From positions 62,001-126,000 of the forward strand of contig CAXBES010000007.1 of the NCBI GenBank assembly GCA_963974915.1: a DNA stretch of 64,000 nucleotides, read 5' to 3'. This DNA comes from CAXBES01 sp963974915 (GTDB lineage: Bacteria > Bacteroidota > Bacteroidia > Flavobacteriales > Flavobacteriaceae). Shown here one piece after another: positions 1 to 8,492 of this stretch. The position numbers were made by a program, and so were the translations under genes. Position 1 is the first letter of the stretch. Every line of letters starts with the position of its first letter. The notes under the pieces are model-generated. The model was not told the DNA's origin and ran no database searches. It worked only from the letters and a program-made list of their open reading frames with translations.

Positions 1-330
1 CTTTATATCACTTGCATACACACGATCTTCATCATAGTCCGGGAGAACTCCGAAGAAATACTCTTCCAATTCATCCTTAGAAACTTTATGGTTAATAGCT
101 TCTCCTCCATTTTCCTTCTCAGAAATCTTCTGAAAAACTTCTCTTAAAGGCACCTCTTCGGTAAGAGTGTAAATTGCTATCTCACTAAGCAGACTCACAT
201 TGTGCCGTCCACTCACGCTAATTTTCTTCCCATCGATCAAAGACTCTGCAAGAAAGCCGTTACGCGTTTGTGTATTTAATTTGTATAAACCCGGTTTTCC
301 GGAAATTGATAATACTTTTTCTAAACTCAT
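1..330 (-). CDS. DUF5606 family protein (3' end cut by window edge)
   Basis: The ATG is at 330 and 110 codons run without a stop to the window edge, so the C-terminus is missing. The N-terminus begins MSLEKVLSISGKPGLYKL, followed by a conserved VSLLSEIAIYTLTEEVPL stretch and an acidic DYDEDRVY segment. This is the pattern I know from DUF5606 proteins, a family of about 140-150 residues found in Flavobacteriia with no assigned biochemical role. It lies 87 bases downstream of def on the same strand, and DUF5606-def-ruvX is a common order in this family, so it is probably the last gene of that operon. Its function is unknown. Confidence 0.8.
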   Translation of the reverse strand, partial: MSLEKVLSISGKPGLYKLNTQTRNGFLAESLIDGKKISVSGRHNVSLLSEIAIYTLTEEVPLREVFQKISEKENGGEAINHKVSKDELEEYFFGVLPDYDEDRVYASDIK

Positions 331-417
331 AAAATAATTATTTACTACTTACTGCAAACGAACCATTTATTATTCGGCTGGCAAATATCTTTGGTTTACT
401 TTTAATTTCCAAAGGTG

Positions 418-1008
418 TTAACGTTTCTTTTTAGCATTGGGAAAACGCATTCTGTAATCGATACTTACTTTCCCTTTACTTATGTTCGCCAGCTTACCTT
501 TTATTAAACGTTTTTTTAAAGGAGAAAGTTTATCGGTAAACAAAATACCTTCAATATGGTCGTACTCATGTTGAATAACCCGGGCGATTATTCCACTAAA
601 AGTTTCTTTGTGCTTTTTAAAGTTCTCATCCAGATACTCGATAACAATTTCCGGTTGCCTAAAGACGTCTTCTCTTACATCGGGAATACTTAAACATCCT
701 TCATTAAATGCCCATTCGTCTCCGGATTCGTCGAGAATTCGCGCATTGATAAAAACTCTTCTAAATCCTTCAAGTTCTTTTTGTTCTTCTTCTGTAAGAT
801 CTTCATCGTCTGCAAAAGGAGAAACATCTACTAAAAAAAGTCGGATTGGCAATCCAATTTGCGGGGCGGCAAGTCCAACACCTTTCGCCGCGTACATTGT
901 TTCGAACATATTGTCTAATAATGTATCAAAATTAGGATAGTCTTTATCAATTTCTTTACACTCCTTTCGTAAAACCGGATCTCCGTAGGCTACAATGGGT
1001 AAAATCAT
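418..1008 (-). CDS. def: Peptide deformylase
   Basis: This enzyme removes the formyl group from the N-terminal methionine of new proteins, using a bound metal ion in the cytoplasm. All three family motifs are visible: GVGLAAPQIG (residues 43-52), EGCLSIP (103-109, with the metal-binding Cys) and QHEYDH (146-151, the HExxH metal site). At 196 residues it is slightly longer than the E. coli enzyme because of an acidic insert near residues 65-80, which is usual in Bacteroidota. It lies 35 bases downstream of ruvX and 87 bases upstream of the DUF5606 gene, so one operon is likely. Confidence 0.97.
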   Translation of the reverse strand: MILPIVAYGDPVLRKECKEIDKDYPNFDTLLDNMFETMYAAKGVGLAAPQIGLPIRLFLVDVSPFADDEDLTEEEQKELEGFRRVFINARILDESGDEWAFNEGCLSIPDVREDVFRQPEIVIEYLDENFKKHKETFSGIIARVIQHEYDHIEGILFTDKLSPLKKRLIKGKLANISKGKVSIDYRMRFPNAKKKR

Positions 1009-1043
1009 TCTTTAATCTTTAATTTGTGTAAAATAGTACACTT

Positions 1044-1454
1044 TTACTTATTATATAAATATTCTTGTAGGATAATTGTCGCACTAATTTCATCAATTAA
1101 TGCTTTATTTCTACGTTGTTTTTTCTTGAGTCCGCTGTCGATCATGGTTTGAAACGCCATTTTGCTGCTATAGCGTTCGTCCACTCTTTTTATTTCTAAC
1201 TTCGGAAAGGACTCGGTAAAAACCTTTAAAAACTTCTGAATATGCTCTTCTACGCTCGACGGACTCCCGTCTTTTTGCGTGGGCTCACCCACCAAAACAA
1301 GTTCCACCTTCTCTGAAGCCATATATTCTTTCAGAAAAGTGAGCAGATTTGGTGTGTCTACTGTGGTTAACCCGGATGCAATTAACTGTAATTCGTCTGT
1401 GATGGCAATTCCAGTTCGTTTTGTTCCGTAGTCTATCGCTAAAATTCTTCCCAT
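1044..1454 (-). CDS. ruvX: Putative Holliday junction resolvase / pre-16S rRNA nuclease YqgF
   Basis: This is a small RNase H-fold nuclease of the YqgF/RuvX family. In bacteria it is linked to 5' maturation of 16S rRNA and, in some reports, to Holliday junction cleavage. The protein opens with MGRILAIDYGTKRTGIA, in which Asp8 is the first catalytic acid; a LVGEP segment and a late DE pair (IDEISA) complete the usual acidic site. The length of 136 residues is normal. A perfect -7 box (TATTTTTG, minus strand, 1463-1470) lies 8 bases upstream of the ATG, so this is probably the first gene of the ruvX-def-DUF5606 operon. Confidence 0.95.
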   Translation of the reverse strand: MGRILAIDYGTKRTGIAITDELQLIASGLTTVDTPNLLTFLKEYMASEKVELVLVGEPTQKDGSPSSVEEHIQKFLKVFTESFPKLEIKRVDERYSSKMAFQTMIDSGLKKKQRRNKALIDEISATIILQEYLYNK

Positions 1455-1462
1455 TTTCGCTG

Positions 1463-1470
1463 CAAAAATA
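1463..1470 (-). promoter_or_regulatory. Bacteroidota -7 promoter box for ruvX operon
   Basis: Minus-strand TATTTTTG matches TAnnTTTG at all fixed positions and ends 8 bases before the ruvX ATG. No clear -33 TTG was identified. Confidence 0.55.
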
Positions 1471-1523
1471 AGTCATTACAAAATACTATACCACAATTGA
1501 GCATTTTATTGGAAGTGAGGCTT

Positions 1524-1531
1524 TATATTTG
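1524..1531 (+). promoter_or_regulatory. -7 promoter box for dapD
   Basis: TATATTTG matches TAnnTTTG fully and ends 18 bases before the dapD ATG. A TTG at 1497-1499 is slightly too far away (24 bases) for an ideal -33 element. Confidence 0.55.
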
Positions 1532-1549
1532 TAACCAAATCTTGAAAAA

Positions 1550-2365
1550 ATGACCCAATTACAACAAACCATTGAAAATGCGTGGGAAGATCGTTCCTTA
1601 CTTACAAATCCCGATACAATTGCTGCAATTCGCGAGGTAGTACGTCTTTGCGACGAAGGCGAATTACGCTGTGCTGCTCCAACTTCTAAAGGTTGGCAGG
1701 TAAACGAGTGGGTAAAGAAAGCAGTGGTTTTGTATTTTCCAATTCAAAAAATGGAAACAATGGAAGCCGGAATTTTTGAGTATCACGATAAAATTCCGTT
1801 AAAATCGGGTTATGAAGCAAAAGGGATTAGAGTGGTGCCTCATGCTGTTGCAAGATATGGAGCCTATATCTCCCAAGGCGTGATCATGATGCCTAGTTAT
1901 GTAAATATAGGCGCCTACGTAGATGAAGGGACTATGGTAGATACATGGGCAACTGTTGGGAGTTGTGCTCAGATTGGAAAGAATGTTCACCTTAGCGGAG
2001 GTGTGGGTATTGGTGGTGTATTAGAACCCTTACAAGCCGCCCCGGTAATTATTGAGGACAATGCGTTTATAGGTTCCAGATGTATAGTAGTTGAAGGAGT
2101 AAGAGTAGAAAAAGAAGCTGTATTAGGTGCCAATGTGGTTCTTACAGCGTCCACAAAGATCATTGATGTTACAGGCGAACAACCTAAAGAAATGAAAGGT
2201 GTTGTTCCTGCCAGGTCTGTAGTGATCCCGGGAAGCTACACCAAAAAGTTTCCTGCAGGCGAGTTTAATGTTCCCTGTGCGTTAATTATTGGAACCCGAA
2301 AGGAGAGTACCAATAAAAAGACCTCTTTAAATGATGCGCTAAGAGAATATGATGTAGCTGTTTAA
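1550..2365 (+). CDS. dapD: 2,3,4,5-tetrahydropyridine-2,6-dicarboxylate N-succinyltransferase
   Basis: DapD transfers a succinyl group from succinyl-CoA to tetrahydrodipicolinate in the succinylase branch of lysine/diaminopimelate synthesis, which feeds peptidoglycan. The protein has 271 residues, the usual size. It has a helical N-terminal domain, then hexapeptide-repeat (left-handed beta helix) segments such as GAYVDEGTMVDTWATVGSCAQIG and VGIGGVLEPL, and a late VVPARSVVIPGSY segment. lysA (34590-35795) acts at the end of the same pathway but is far away. It has its own promoter, divergent from ruvX, and appears monocistronic. Confidence 0.97.
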   Translation: MTQLQQTIENAWEDRSLLTNPDTIAAIREVVRLCDEGELRCAAPTSKGWQVNEWVKKAVVLYFPIQKMETMEAGIFEYHDKIPLKSGYEAKGIRVVPHAVARYGAYISQGVIMMPSYVNIGAYVDEGTMVDTWATVGSCAQIGKNVHLSGGVGIGGVLEPLQAAPVIIEDNAFIGSRCIVVEGVRVEKEAVLGANVVLTASTKIIDVTGEQPKEMKGVVPARSVVIPGSYTKKFPAGEFNVPCALIIGTRKESTNKKTSLNDALREYDVAV

Positions 2366-2434
2366 TAATTAACGAATATAGAACTCGGTTATTTAAAGTA
2401 ATAATATGAAGATCACCAAAAGATCTTGAAAAGC

Positions 2435-3193
2435 TTATAACTCCTTTCTCTTCTTTCTGCGTAGTTTTTTAGAGTTCACTTTTTTCTGAAAGGCCCTACT
2501 GTGCTTAAGAAGTAGTTCGTAGGTCTCACCGTAATCTTTCTTGTATAATTTTCGATAGGCTTCGGCGATGATCTTTACTTTGGTTTTCGAAAGCCATAAT
2601 CGTCTGAAATTATGCATTCTACGGTCAAAATTTAACGTTTCGAAACGCATTCGGTTTAAGTCGATAAGATAGAAGTCGTACTCATTGTTACCTTTGTCAA
2701 TGATCAAGGTATTTCCGGGAGAATGATCTAAAAAGTTTACATGATTCTCATGCAATTTGAATGTAAAGGCCGTAAACTGCTTTAAAATTTCCTCTCGGTT
2801 AGGGTACTTCGGATTGTGGATCAATTTCCTGAAATCGAAATCATAATTTACGTGCTCACTTATGTAAAAACTCTCTTTCAATCCGTTCGAAAAGCTTTCA
2901 GAATAAGCAACAGGAAAAGGCGTATTGATACCCAGATCTATCAGCTTTGCAGCATACTCAAATGAACGCTTCGCCTTACTTTTCCGAAGAAACTGATATA
3001 CATACCCTTGAAATAAGTTTGGAGTCTTAAATTTTTTTATGTTTAACTCCAATCCGTCTACACTAACTTTCTTTATCACATTACGCTCCCCTTTAGTGAC
3101 AAATTCACCCATTTCTGAAAAAGAACTAAGTACCTCTTTCAGTTTTGGAGTCAATGCTTCATATTTAGGATGTACAACGAAAGTTGAATGCAT
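2435..3193 (-). CDS. Lipopolysaccharide kinase-like protein (Kdo/heptose kinase superfamily)
   Basis: The 252-residue protein has a reduced protein-kinase fold of the InaA/KdkA/RfaP type. The catalytic-loop-like HENHVNFLDHSPGN and the later YLIDLNRMRF (in place of DFG) are visible. The C-terminus is strongly basic, ending KKLRRKKRKEL, which could hold it at the inner membrane. Family members phosphorylate Kdo or heptose in the lipopolysaccharide core. It sits at the edge of a large glycosyltransferase cluster and divergent to a GT9 gene, which supports a role in the core. The sugar it acts on cannot be read from the sequence. Confidence 0.75.
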   Translation of the reverse strand: MHSTFVVHPKYEALTPKLKEVLSSFSEMGEFVTKGERNVIKKVSVDGLELNIKKFKTPNLFQGYVYQFLRKSKAKRSFEYAAKLIDLGINTPFPVAYSESFSNGLKESFYISEHVNYDFDFRKLIHNPKYPNREEILKQFTAFTFKLHENHVNFLDHSPGNTLIIDKGNNEYDFYLIDLNRMRFETLNFDRRMHNFRRLWLSKTKVKIIAEAYRKLYKKDYGETYELLLKHSRAFQKKVNSKKLRRKKRKEL

Positions 3194-3243
3194 TTTTAAT
3201 TTTAATACCTTTAAAAATTAAGTACTTTGCGAAGGTAATCTTT

Positions 3244-4317
3244 ATGAAGCAAATTCTCGTAATACAAAACAAACGAATTGGGGATGTACTCATTAGCTCG
3301 GTCATTGCCAACAATATAAAAAAGGTGTTTCCGCAATCGAGAATCACCTACTTTGTCTACGATTATACCACGGGAGTCCTGGAGAACAACCCAAATATCG
3401 ATGAGATCATTTCGGTAAAGGACAAGGAACTAAAAAAAATCCCGAATCTTCTTAAAATGATTAGAAGAATTAGGAAGAATAACTACGATATTATTTTCGA
3501 CCCATACGCCAAATTTCAAAGCAGAATGATGTGCTTGTTTTCGGGGGCTGAGTATCGCATCGGACTCAAACGAGCGCATAAATCCTTGAAGCTTCCGTTT
3601 TATACACATCCTATTAGTTTTCTGGATAAACGTTCAAAAAATTGTGGTAAAGCAATTGAAGACCGAATAAATATGATCGCTTCGGTCTTCGAACTACAAG
3701 AACCGGATAACGAACCTAAGATCTTCCTCACTTCCGAAGAAAAAAAACACAATAGCATTGCCGGTCTGAAAAAACCCGTGATCATGCTTGGTGTTTTGGG
3801 AAGTACACCGCAAAAATCGATGCCATACAAATACATTGCAGCACTAATCGACTATATTGCAAAAACATACCACGCTACGCTGCTGTTTAACTATGCGCCT
3901 CATCAAAGAGAAGAGGCCGAGAAGATCTACGAACTTTGCGAATTTAAAGAAAAGATCAACTTAGATATTTATGAGGATTCCATACGTGGTTTTATAAAAC
4001 TCATGGCGCAATGCGACCTTTTAGTATCCAATGAAGGAGGAAGTGTGCATATTGCGAAAGCGCTTCACAAACCTACATTTACCATCTACTCCCCTTATGT
4101 AAACAAAGAACACTGGTGCAGTTTCGAAGATGGACAAAAACATGATTCCATACATCTTTTAGAAGAAAAACCTGATCTTTTTAGTAGCTTTACCTTGGAA
4201 GAAAGGCGACGAATAGAAGAAAATCCCGAAGAACTCTATAATCAGTTAACCCCTGAAATGATTCTTGAGAAAATGAAACCTTTTTTAGCGCAACGACTAA
4301 CCAACGCAGTAAAATAA
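3244..4317 (+). CDS. Glycosyltransferase family 9 (heptosyltransferase-like)
   Basis: The ATG at 3244 gives MKQILVIQNKRIGDVLISS, the typical start of GT9 enzymes. An upstream in-frame ATG at 3184 would overlap the divergent kinase gene and add a non-homologous leader, so I reject it. Two Rossmann-like halves are visible: the N-terminal R-GDVL motif, and a C-terminal NEGGSVHIAKALHKPTFTIY motif where GT9 enzymes bind the ADP-sugar. GT9 enzymes usually add heptose to the inner core of lipopolysaccharide. The protein has 357 residues and ends 1 base before the next gene, a methyltransferase. Confidence 0.88.
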   Translation: MKQILVIQNKRIGDVLISSVIANNIKKVFPQSRITYFVYDYTTGVLENNPNIDEIISVKDKELKKIPNLLKMIRRIRKNNYDIIFDPYAKFQSRMMCLFSGAEYRIGLKRAHKSLKLPFYTHPISFLDKRSKNCGKAIEDRINMIASVFELQEPDNEPKIFLTSEEKKHNSIAGLKKPVIMLGVLGSTPQKSMPYKYIAALIDYIAKTYHATLLFNYAPHQREEAEKIYELCEFKEKINLDIYEDSIRGFIKLMAQCDLLVSNEGGSVHIAKALHKPTFTIYSPYVNKEHWCSFEDGQKHDSIHLLEEKPDLFSSFTLEERRRIEENPEELYNQLTPEMILEKMKPFLAQRLTNAVK

Positions 4318-4318
4318 T

Positions 4319-4921
4319 ATGAATATTCTTGATAAATTTCATCACTGGCGTCGTAGGATGCGTTGGAATAAGCAGTATAAAAGTGGCCGTTGGGATAGTT
4401 TACAAAGTGAAAAAGAAGCAAAGCGCTATCAACAAATAGTAGATTTCATTGAGAAATACGCTATCAAAAACCCAAGTATTTTTGATATTGGATGTGGAGA
4501 CGGGGTGCTTACTCAAAGAATGGGCGAAGTTTCATTTAGTTATTTCTTAGGTTTAGATTTTTCGAAAGTATCCATAGATCTGGCAAAGAAAAAACATCTT
4601 CCGAAGAGTGATTTTGTAGCTGCCGATGCTATTACATATAAGCCAACACGGAATTTTGATGTAGTAGTTTTTAACGAAGTATTCTATTATATCCACGATT
4701 CTGAAAAGAACAATGTTCTTAACCGGATGCTCGATCACCTTAATGACAATGGTATCATTATAACCTCTATTTATCGAGAAGGAATAGGTTGTTGGGAGTA
4801 TTTTAAAGAGAATAAGAGACTGGAAGAACTGGATTTTAAAACGGTCACTACAAATGAGGAGTTACGCTATTGGAAGGTAGGAGCGTATCGTAAAATTAAA
4901 CACCTTAAAAAATCCCCGTGA
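4319..4921 (+). CDS. Class I SAM-dependent methyltransferase
   Basis: The protein has 200 residues. A SAM-binding motif I, IFDIGCGDG, is followed by an acidic strand end (GLDFS) and a motif IV-like DVVVFNEVFYY. The N-terminus (HHWRRRMRWNKQYKSGRW) is very basic. It begins 1 base after the GT9 stop, so translation is probably coupled. It may methylate a sugar or lipid of the surface glycan, but nothing in the sequence fixes the substrate. Confidence 0.8.
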   Translation: MNILDKFHHWRRRMRWNKQYKSGRWDSLQSEKEAKRYQQIVDFIEKYAIKNPSIFDIGCGDGVLTQRMGEVSFSYFLGLDFSKVSIDLAKKKHLPKSDFVAADAITYKPTRNFDVVVFNEVFYYIHDSEKNNVLNRMLDHLNDNGIIITSIYREGIGCWEYFKENKRLEELDFKTVTTNEELRYWKVGAYRKIKHLKKSP

Positions 4922-4952
4922 TTTAAGCTGAAGCAAAGAAACGAGTAACTTC

Positions 4953-5762
4953 TTACTCTATCCCATAATTTGTCCGGATACTTTTGTTGCGTTTCGTTTC
5001 CTTTCTAATGTTGGCATTTTTAGCTAACATTTCATCCTTTACATACCCTCGTTCATGATCTAAATGAAGGGTGACGGCACTGTATCTAATCTGCAAAGGC
5101 CTTACCCCTAAATTCATTAAGCGCTCTCCCATCTCGCGATCTTCCCCGCCGTATTGCATGCGTTCGTCAAAACCGTTCACTTTTAAAATATCTGCTCTCC
5201 AACCTGAAGCATTGTTCCCGTCCCATGTAGCTTTTGTTGGCGTTACGGTGTTTAGAAATTTCGCCTTAAAGCCAAAAGAGGTTAGCTTATTAATTTTAAA
5301 TGTCTTTTTTAAGCCTTTTGACACTAACCAATTTGCATTAAAACATCGCTGTTTTTCAATATCCTCTTTTGTTATTGCTACGGAAATATCCATTGGGAGT
5401 TTAAAATACCCTCCCGACAAGAAACAGTTGTGTTTTCTCAGGGCTACGTGGGTTGCTACCAGATCGTTGCGGGGAATACAATCCCCGTCTGTAAAAATTA
5501 AATAATCACCTTGTGAAGCTACAATGGCTTTATTGAGAATCTTAGTTTTCTGAAAGCCGTTGTCCTCCTGCCAAACATGCATGATATTGAGTTGTGAATT
5601 ACTTTTAAAATCGTCAATTATTCTTTTTGTTTCTTCGGAAGAACCATCGTCGGCAATTATGATCTCGAAATTCGTTTCTGTTTGAACTTCGAAGCCCCAC
5701 AAGGCCTTTTTTAACCATTCCGGATGGTTGTAAGTGCTAATAATTACCGAAACTGGAACCAT
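4953..5762 (-). CDS. Glycosyltransferase family 2 with galactosyltransferase-type C-terminal domain
   Basis: The chosen start at 5762 gives MVPVSVIISTYNHPEW, a standard GT2 opening, 7 bases after the stop of the upstream gene. An ATG at 5813 would overlap that gene by 44 bases and add an unrelated leader. The nucleotide-sugar site is seen as IIADDGS and FTDGDCIPR (a DxD-like motif). The second half has NGFDERMQYGGEDREMGERL, typical of the Glyco_transf_7C domain. It is a close paralog of the next gene upstream (5770-6591), in the same order of motifs, so the two arose by tandem duplication. No signal peptide; a cytoplasmic face of the inner membrane is likely. Confidence 0.88.
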   Translation of the reverse strand: MVPVSVIISTYNHPEWLKKALWGFEVQTETNFEIIIADDGSSEETKRIIDDFKSNSQLNIMHVWQEDNGFQKTKILNKAIVASQGDYLIFTDGDCIPRNDLVATHVALRKHNCFLSGGYFKLPMDISVAITKEDIEKQRCFNANWLVSKGLKKTFKINKLTSFGFKAKFLNTVTPTKATWDGNNASGWRADILKVNGFDERMQYGGEDREMGERLMNLGVRPLQIRYSAVTLHLDHERGYVKDEMLAKNANIRKETKRNKSIRTNYGIE

Positions 5763-5769
5763 TCTGAAG

Positions 5770-6591
5770 CTATTTTTTAACAATTCCGAAGTCTGTCCAC
5801 TTCTTGTGTTCATCCTTCGTTGTCTTTCTTATTGCAAGATTCTTGTCAATGGACTCCTGATTTTTATAGCCACGCGGATGGTCTAGATGAATAACTACTG
5901 CATTGTATCGAATTTGTTTACTCTTCAAGCCGTAGTTAAACAATCGTTCCCCCAATTCACGGTCCTGACCGCCGTATTGCATACGCTCATCAAATCCATT
6001 AACCGCGACGATATCTTCCTTCCAACCCGAAGCGTTATGTCCGTTCCAACTGGCATTGGTAGGCGTTATAGCATTTAAAAATCCCGCTTTTATAGGCCCT
6101 GCAGTAAGTTTGTTATTTTTAAATGAAGAAGGTAAGCCGTTTTTCTTTAACCAACCAATATCAAAACAACGCTCGGTGTAAATGTCTTCCTTGGTGATTG
6201 TTTCAGATATAGCCATTGGAAGCATAAAATAACCCCCGGAAAGAAAGTATCCTTCTTCTCTATACTTAACGTGTTGCTCTACAAAATCTTTCCGTGGAAT
6301 ACAATCGCCATCACTCATAATAATATATGGTGTACTGCATTTTACCGTAGCCTTATTTAAAATTTGCGATTTCTGAAATCCATTGTCTTCATGCCACACA
6401 TGCACTATTGGATAAAAAACTTCCTTCTGGATACGTTCTAATAAGGCTTTAGTTTCATGGTTGGAGCCATCGTCGGCAATAACTATTTCGAACATTCTAT
6501 ATGTCTGATTATTATAGCCGTAAAGCACCTTTTCCAGCCAGGAAGTCGCGTTGTAAGTACTGATAATAATAGACGTATCCAATGCCTTCAT
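5770..6591 (-). CDS. Glycosyltransferase family 2, paralog of the adjacent gene
   Basis: The 273-residue protein begins MKALDTSIIISTYNATSW. It carries IVIADDGS, MSDGDCIPR and NGFDERMQYGGQDRELGERL, the same motifs in the same positions as the gene at 4953-5762. The pair probably adds two different sugars, or the same sugar to different acceptors. It begins 16 bases after the upstream methyltransferase gene and ends 7 bases before its paralog, so 6608-7567, 5770-6591 and 4953-5762 form one minus-strand operon. Confidence 0.88.
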   Translation of the reverse strand: MKALDTSIIISTYNATSWLEKVLYGYNNQTYRMFEIVIADDGSNHETKALLERIQKEVFYPIVHVWHEDNGFQKSQILNKATVKCSTPYIIMSDGDCIPRKDFVEQHVKYREEGYFLSGGYFMLPMAISETITKEDIYTERCFDIGWLKKNGLPSSFKNNKLTAGPIKAGFLNAITPTNASWNGHNASGWKEDIVAVNGFDERMQYGGQDRELGERLFNYGLKSKQIRYNAVVIHLDHPRGYKNQESIDKNLAIRKTTKDEHKKWTDFGIVKK

Positions 6592-6607
6592 AGTCGCAAA
6601 GATAACG

Positions 6608-7567
6608 CTATTTCTTTCGGAAATAAAAAGCGGACTGGTCTCCCTTCCCCAGGCGATTTAAGCGTTTTGCCTTTTTATTGTACTTGTAATTTTTCCACTT
6701 TCTCTTTATGGAGGCGAGAATACCCTTGTCTTTAGGCGCCGACAATGGGATGTCGTTAAGATATTTCTCACTTCCCGTAAATTGAAAGTGATTTGCATCG
6801 TCGTCAATTTTGTATAGATCGAAGCCCAATTCTTCGGCAAGAAGCGTCATACTTTTATTTGAATGTAAAAAGAAATGCCGTGGAGCATCCAATTGCACCC
6901 ATTTTTCTTTGTAATGCTCCCATGCATAGCTACTAACTGTAGGGATTCGGATAATACAAACTCCATCGACATCCAACAGCCCGTGTACTTTTTTGAGGTG
7001 CTCTTTGGGGTTTGGGAGGTGTTCGAACGAATGGTGGTAGGTGATCATATCCCACTTTCCTTCCACTTCGAAGACTTCAGATTTCTTTATCTCCAATCCG
7101 TTAGGATAATGAATATCATCCGGTAAATAAGGATCACAGCCCAGAAGATTCCTAAATCCGATTTCGGCCAACGGATATTGAAAATTTCTACCATTCCCAC
7201 AGCCAACGTCTAAAATTCGGGTTTCTCTGTTTACATTTAACTGAGAGAATATCCTGTACTCTTTCTTTCCGATCAGTTTACCTATGGTCGACCAAAAAGA
7301 TTTTCCACCTAAGGCAGATAAAGCGTATTGTTTTTTCTTTATTGCCCCTTTAAGACCTTCAAACTTTTTTCCATCATATTGATAAAAGCTATAATAATCA
7401 CCGGGATAGTATTTCGACATATCTGCCGGGAAATCTACTATTTGAAGACAACCGCAATTAGCACATTCAAAATAATCGAAATCTTCTCTAAGTCCGTACA
7501 TCATTTCCTTTGCGCGATAATGATTATTTCCTTCGGTATTATTACAAACTCTACAAGTGTTTTTCAT
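6608..7567 (-). CDS. SAM-dependent methyltransferase with N-terminal zinc-ribbon-like Cys pairs
   Basis: The protein has 319 residues. The N-terminus has two CxxC pairs (C5/C8 in CRVC and C35/C38 in CANC), which probably bind zinc. This arrangement is common in methyltransferases of sugar and polysaccharide clusters. The SAM site follows as ILDVGCGNG, then YHHSFEHLPNP, typical of the Methyltransf_23 group. It is first of a three-gene operon with two GT2 genes, and it is divergent from another GT2. A perfect -7 box (7590-7597, minus) lies 22 bases upstream. The substrate is probably a sugar of the surface glycan. Confidence 0.82.
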   Translation of the reverse strand: MKNTCRVCNNTEGNNHYRAKEMMYGLREDFDYFECANCGCLQIVDFPADMSKYYPGDYYSFYQYDGKKFEGLKGAIKKKQYALSALGGKSFWSTIGKLIGKKEYRIFSQLNVNRETRILDVGCGNGRNFQYPLAEIGFRNLLGCDPYLPDDIHYPNGLEIKKSEVFEVEGKWDMITYHHSFEHLPNPKEHLKKVHGLLDVDGVCIIRIPTVSSYAWEHYKEKWVQLDAPRHFFLHSNKSMTLLAEELGFDLYKIDDDANHFQFTGSEKYLNDIPLSAPKDKGILASIKRKWKNYKYNKKAKRLNRLGKGDQSAFYFRKK

Positions 7568-7589
7568 ATACGGTATGGATAATGAAGCT

Positions 7590-7597
7590 CAAAGATA
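7590..7597 (-). promoter_or_regulatory. -7 promoter box for the methyltransferase-GT2-GT2 operon
   Basis: Minus-strand TATCTTTG fully matches TAnnTTTG and lies 22 bases upstream of the ATG at 7567. The box for the divergent GT2 gene is only 23 bases away, so the two promoters must overlap. Confidence 0.5.
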
Positions 7598-7620
7598 AAG
7601 TTAATTCCATGAACATTTCC

Positions 7621-7628
7621 TAAGTTTG
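7621..7628 (+). promoter_or_regulatory. -7 box abutting the GT2 start codon
   Basis: TAAGTTTG fully matches TAnnTTTG and ends only 4 bases before the ATG at 7633. This places the expected transcription start at or beside the start codon. Confidence 0.5.
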
Positions 7629-7632
7629 TGGT

Positions 7633-8370
7633 ATGCGTACGCTAACTGTTATTATTCCTACTTTCAACGAAGCTTTATATATCGAAGACGCCTTAAGATC
7701 GGTTGCCTTTGCCGATGAGATCATAATTATCGATTCGTTTAGTACCGATAATACTGTTGCACTCGCAGAACCCTATGCAACAAAAATTTTAGAACGAAAG
7801 TTCGATAATTTTTCCGGTCAGAAGAACTTTGCACTGCAGCAAGCTACTTACGATTGGGTTCTTTTTGTAGATGCCGATGAGCGTGTAAGCCACTCTATGG
7901 AAGCAGAGATCAAGGAGATCTTAAAAGATCCGGCACATGGAGGCTATAAGATCAACTTTCCTCACTTTTACATGAACCGTTTTTTGTATCATCACAGTGA
8001 TGATGTGCTTAGATTGGTACAGCGAGAAGGCGCAAAATATTCCGGAAATGTACACGAAAAACTGGAATGCAGGGGAAGCATTGGCAAACTGAAAAACAAA
8101 ATGCTTCACTATACATACAAAGGTTTAAACAACTACATTACAAAAAAAGAATCGTACGCATGGTTTCAGGCCGAGCAGCTTTTTAAGAAAGGTAAAAAAG
8201 TCTCTTGGTTTCACCTGTTTATAAAACCCACTTATCGATTTTTCAGATCGTACATTCTAAAAGGCGGTTTTAGGGATGGAATTCCGGGAATGACCGTAGC
8301 CGCTGTGAATGCATATGGCGTTTTTGAAAGATATGTAAAGTTACTCTTGTTGCAACGAGGAATGCGATAG
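7633..8370 (+). CDS. Glycosyltransferase family 2 (WaaE/KdtX-like)
   Basis: The 245-residue protein starts MRTLTVIIPTFNEALYIEDAL. FADEIIIIDSFSTDNT and LFVDADERVS (the metal/nucleotide-sugar site) follow. This is the GT2 subgroup of lipopolysaccharide-core glucosyltransferases such as WaaE/KdtX. The C-terminal third is basic and aromatic (FIKPTYRFFRSY) and probably peripheral to the membrane. A close paralog lies at 9257-10018 on the other side of a deacetylase gene. The promoter box ends 4 bases before the ATG, so the mRNA may have no leader. Confidence 0.87.
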   Translation: MRTLTVIIPTFNEALYIEDALRSVAFADEIIIIDSFSTDNTVALAEPYATKILERKFDNFSGQKNFALQQATYDWVLFVDADERVSHSMEAEIKEILKDPAHGGYKINFPHFYMNRFLYHHSDDVLRLVQREGAKYSGNVHEKLECRGSIGKLKNKMLHYTYKGLNNYITKKESYAWFQAEQLFKKGKKVSWFHLFIKPTYRFFRSYILKGGFRDGIPGMTVAAVNAYGVFERYVKLLLLQRGMR

Positions 8371-8443
8371 ACTTTATAACGGAGTGGTTATAATTACACT
8401 AAGAAAAACGGGGAGCATACCACCTAAGCGAGATTTCTCTCTT

Positions 8444-8467
8444 CCGCCTGCCTTACCGGCGGGCAGG
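8444..8467. repeat. REP-like GC-rich nested palindrome
   Basis: In an AT-rich intergenic gap, CCTGCC (8447-8452) pairs with GGCAGG (8462-8467), or alternatively CCGCC (8444-8448) with GGCGG (8458-8462). The two pairings exclude each other. Such CCTGCC/GGCAGG palindromes recur as dispersed intergenic repeats in flavobacterial genomes. Only this copy was seen in the window. It lies between convergent genes and has no U-tract, so it is not a standard terminator. Confidence 0.5.
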
Positions 8468-8492
8468 TTCGAAATGAATTCACAAAAGAAAC

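Noticed and set aside
2409..2427. AAGATC/GATCTT hairpin after dapD as terminator
   Set aside because: The stem is only 6 bp with a 7-base loop and no T-tract.
3184..3243. Upstream in-frame ATG extending the GT9 gene
   Set aside because: It overlaps the divergent kinase gene and the added residues do not fit the family start.
5763..5813. Longer start for the GT2 gene at 4953
   Set aside because: It overlaps the preceding gene by 44 bases; GT2 homology begins at the later ATG.
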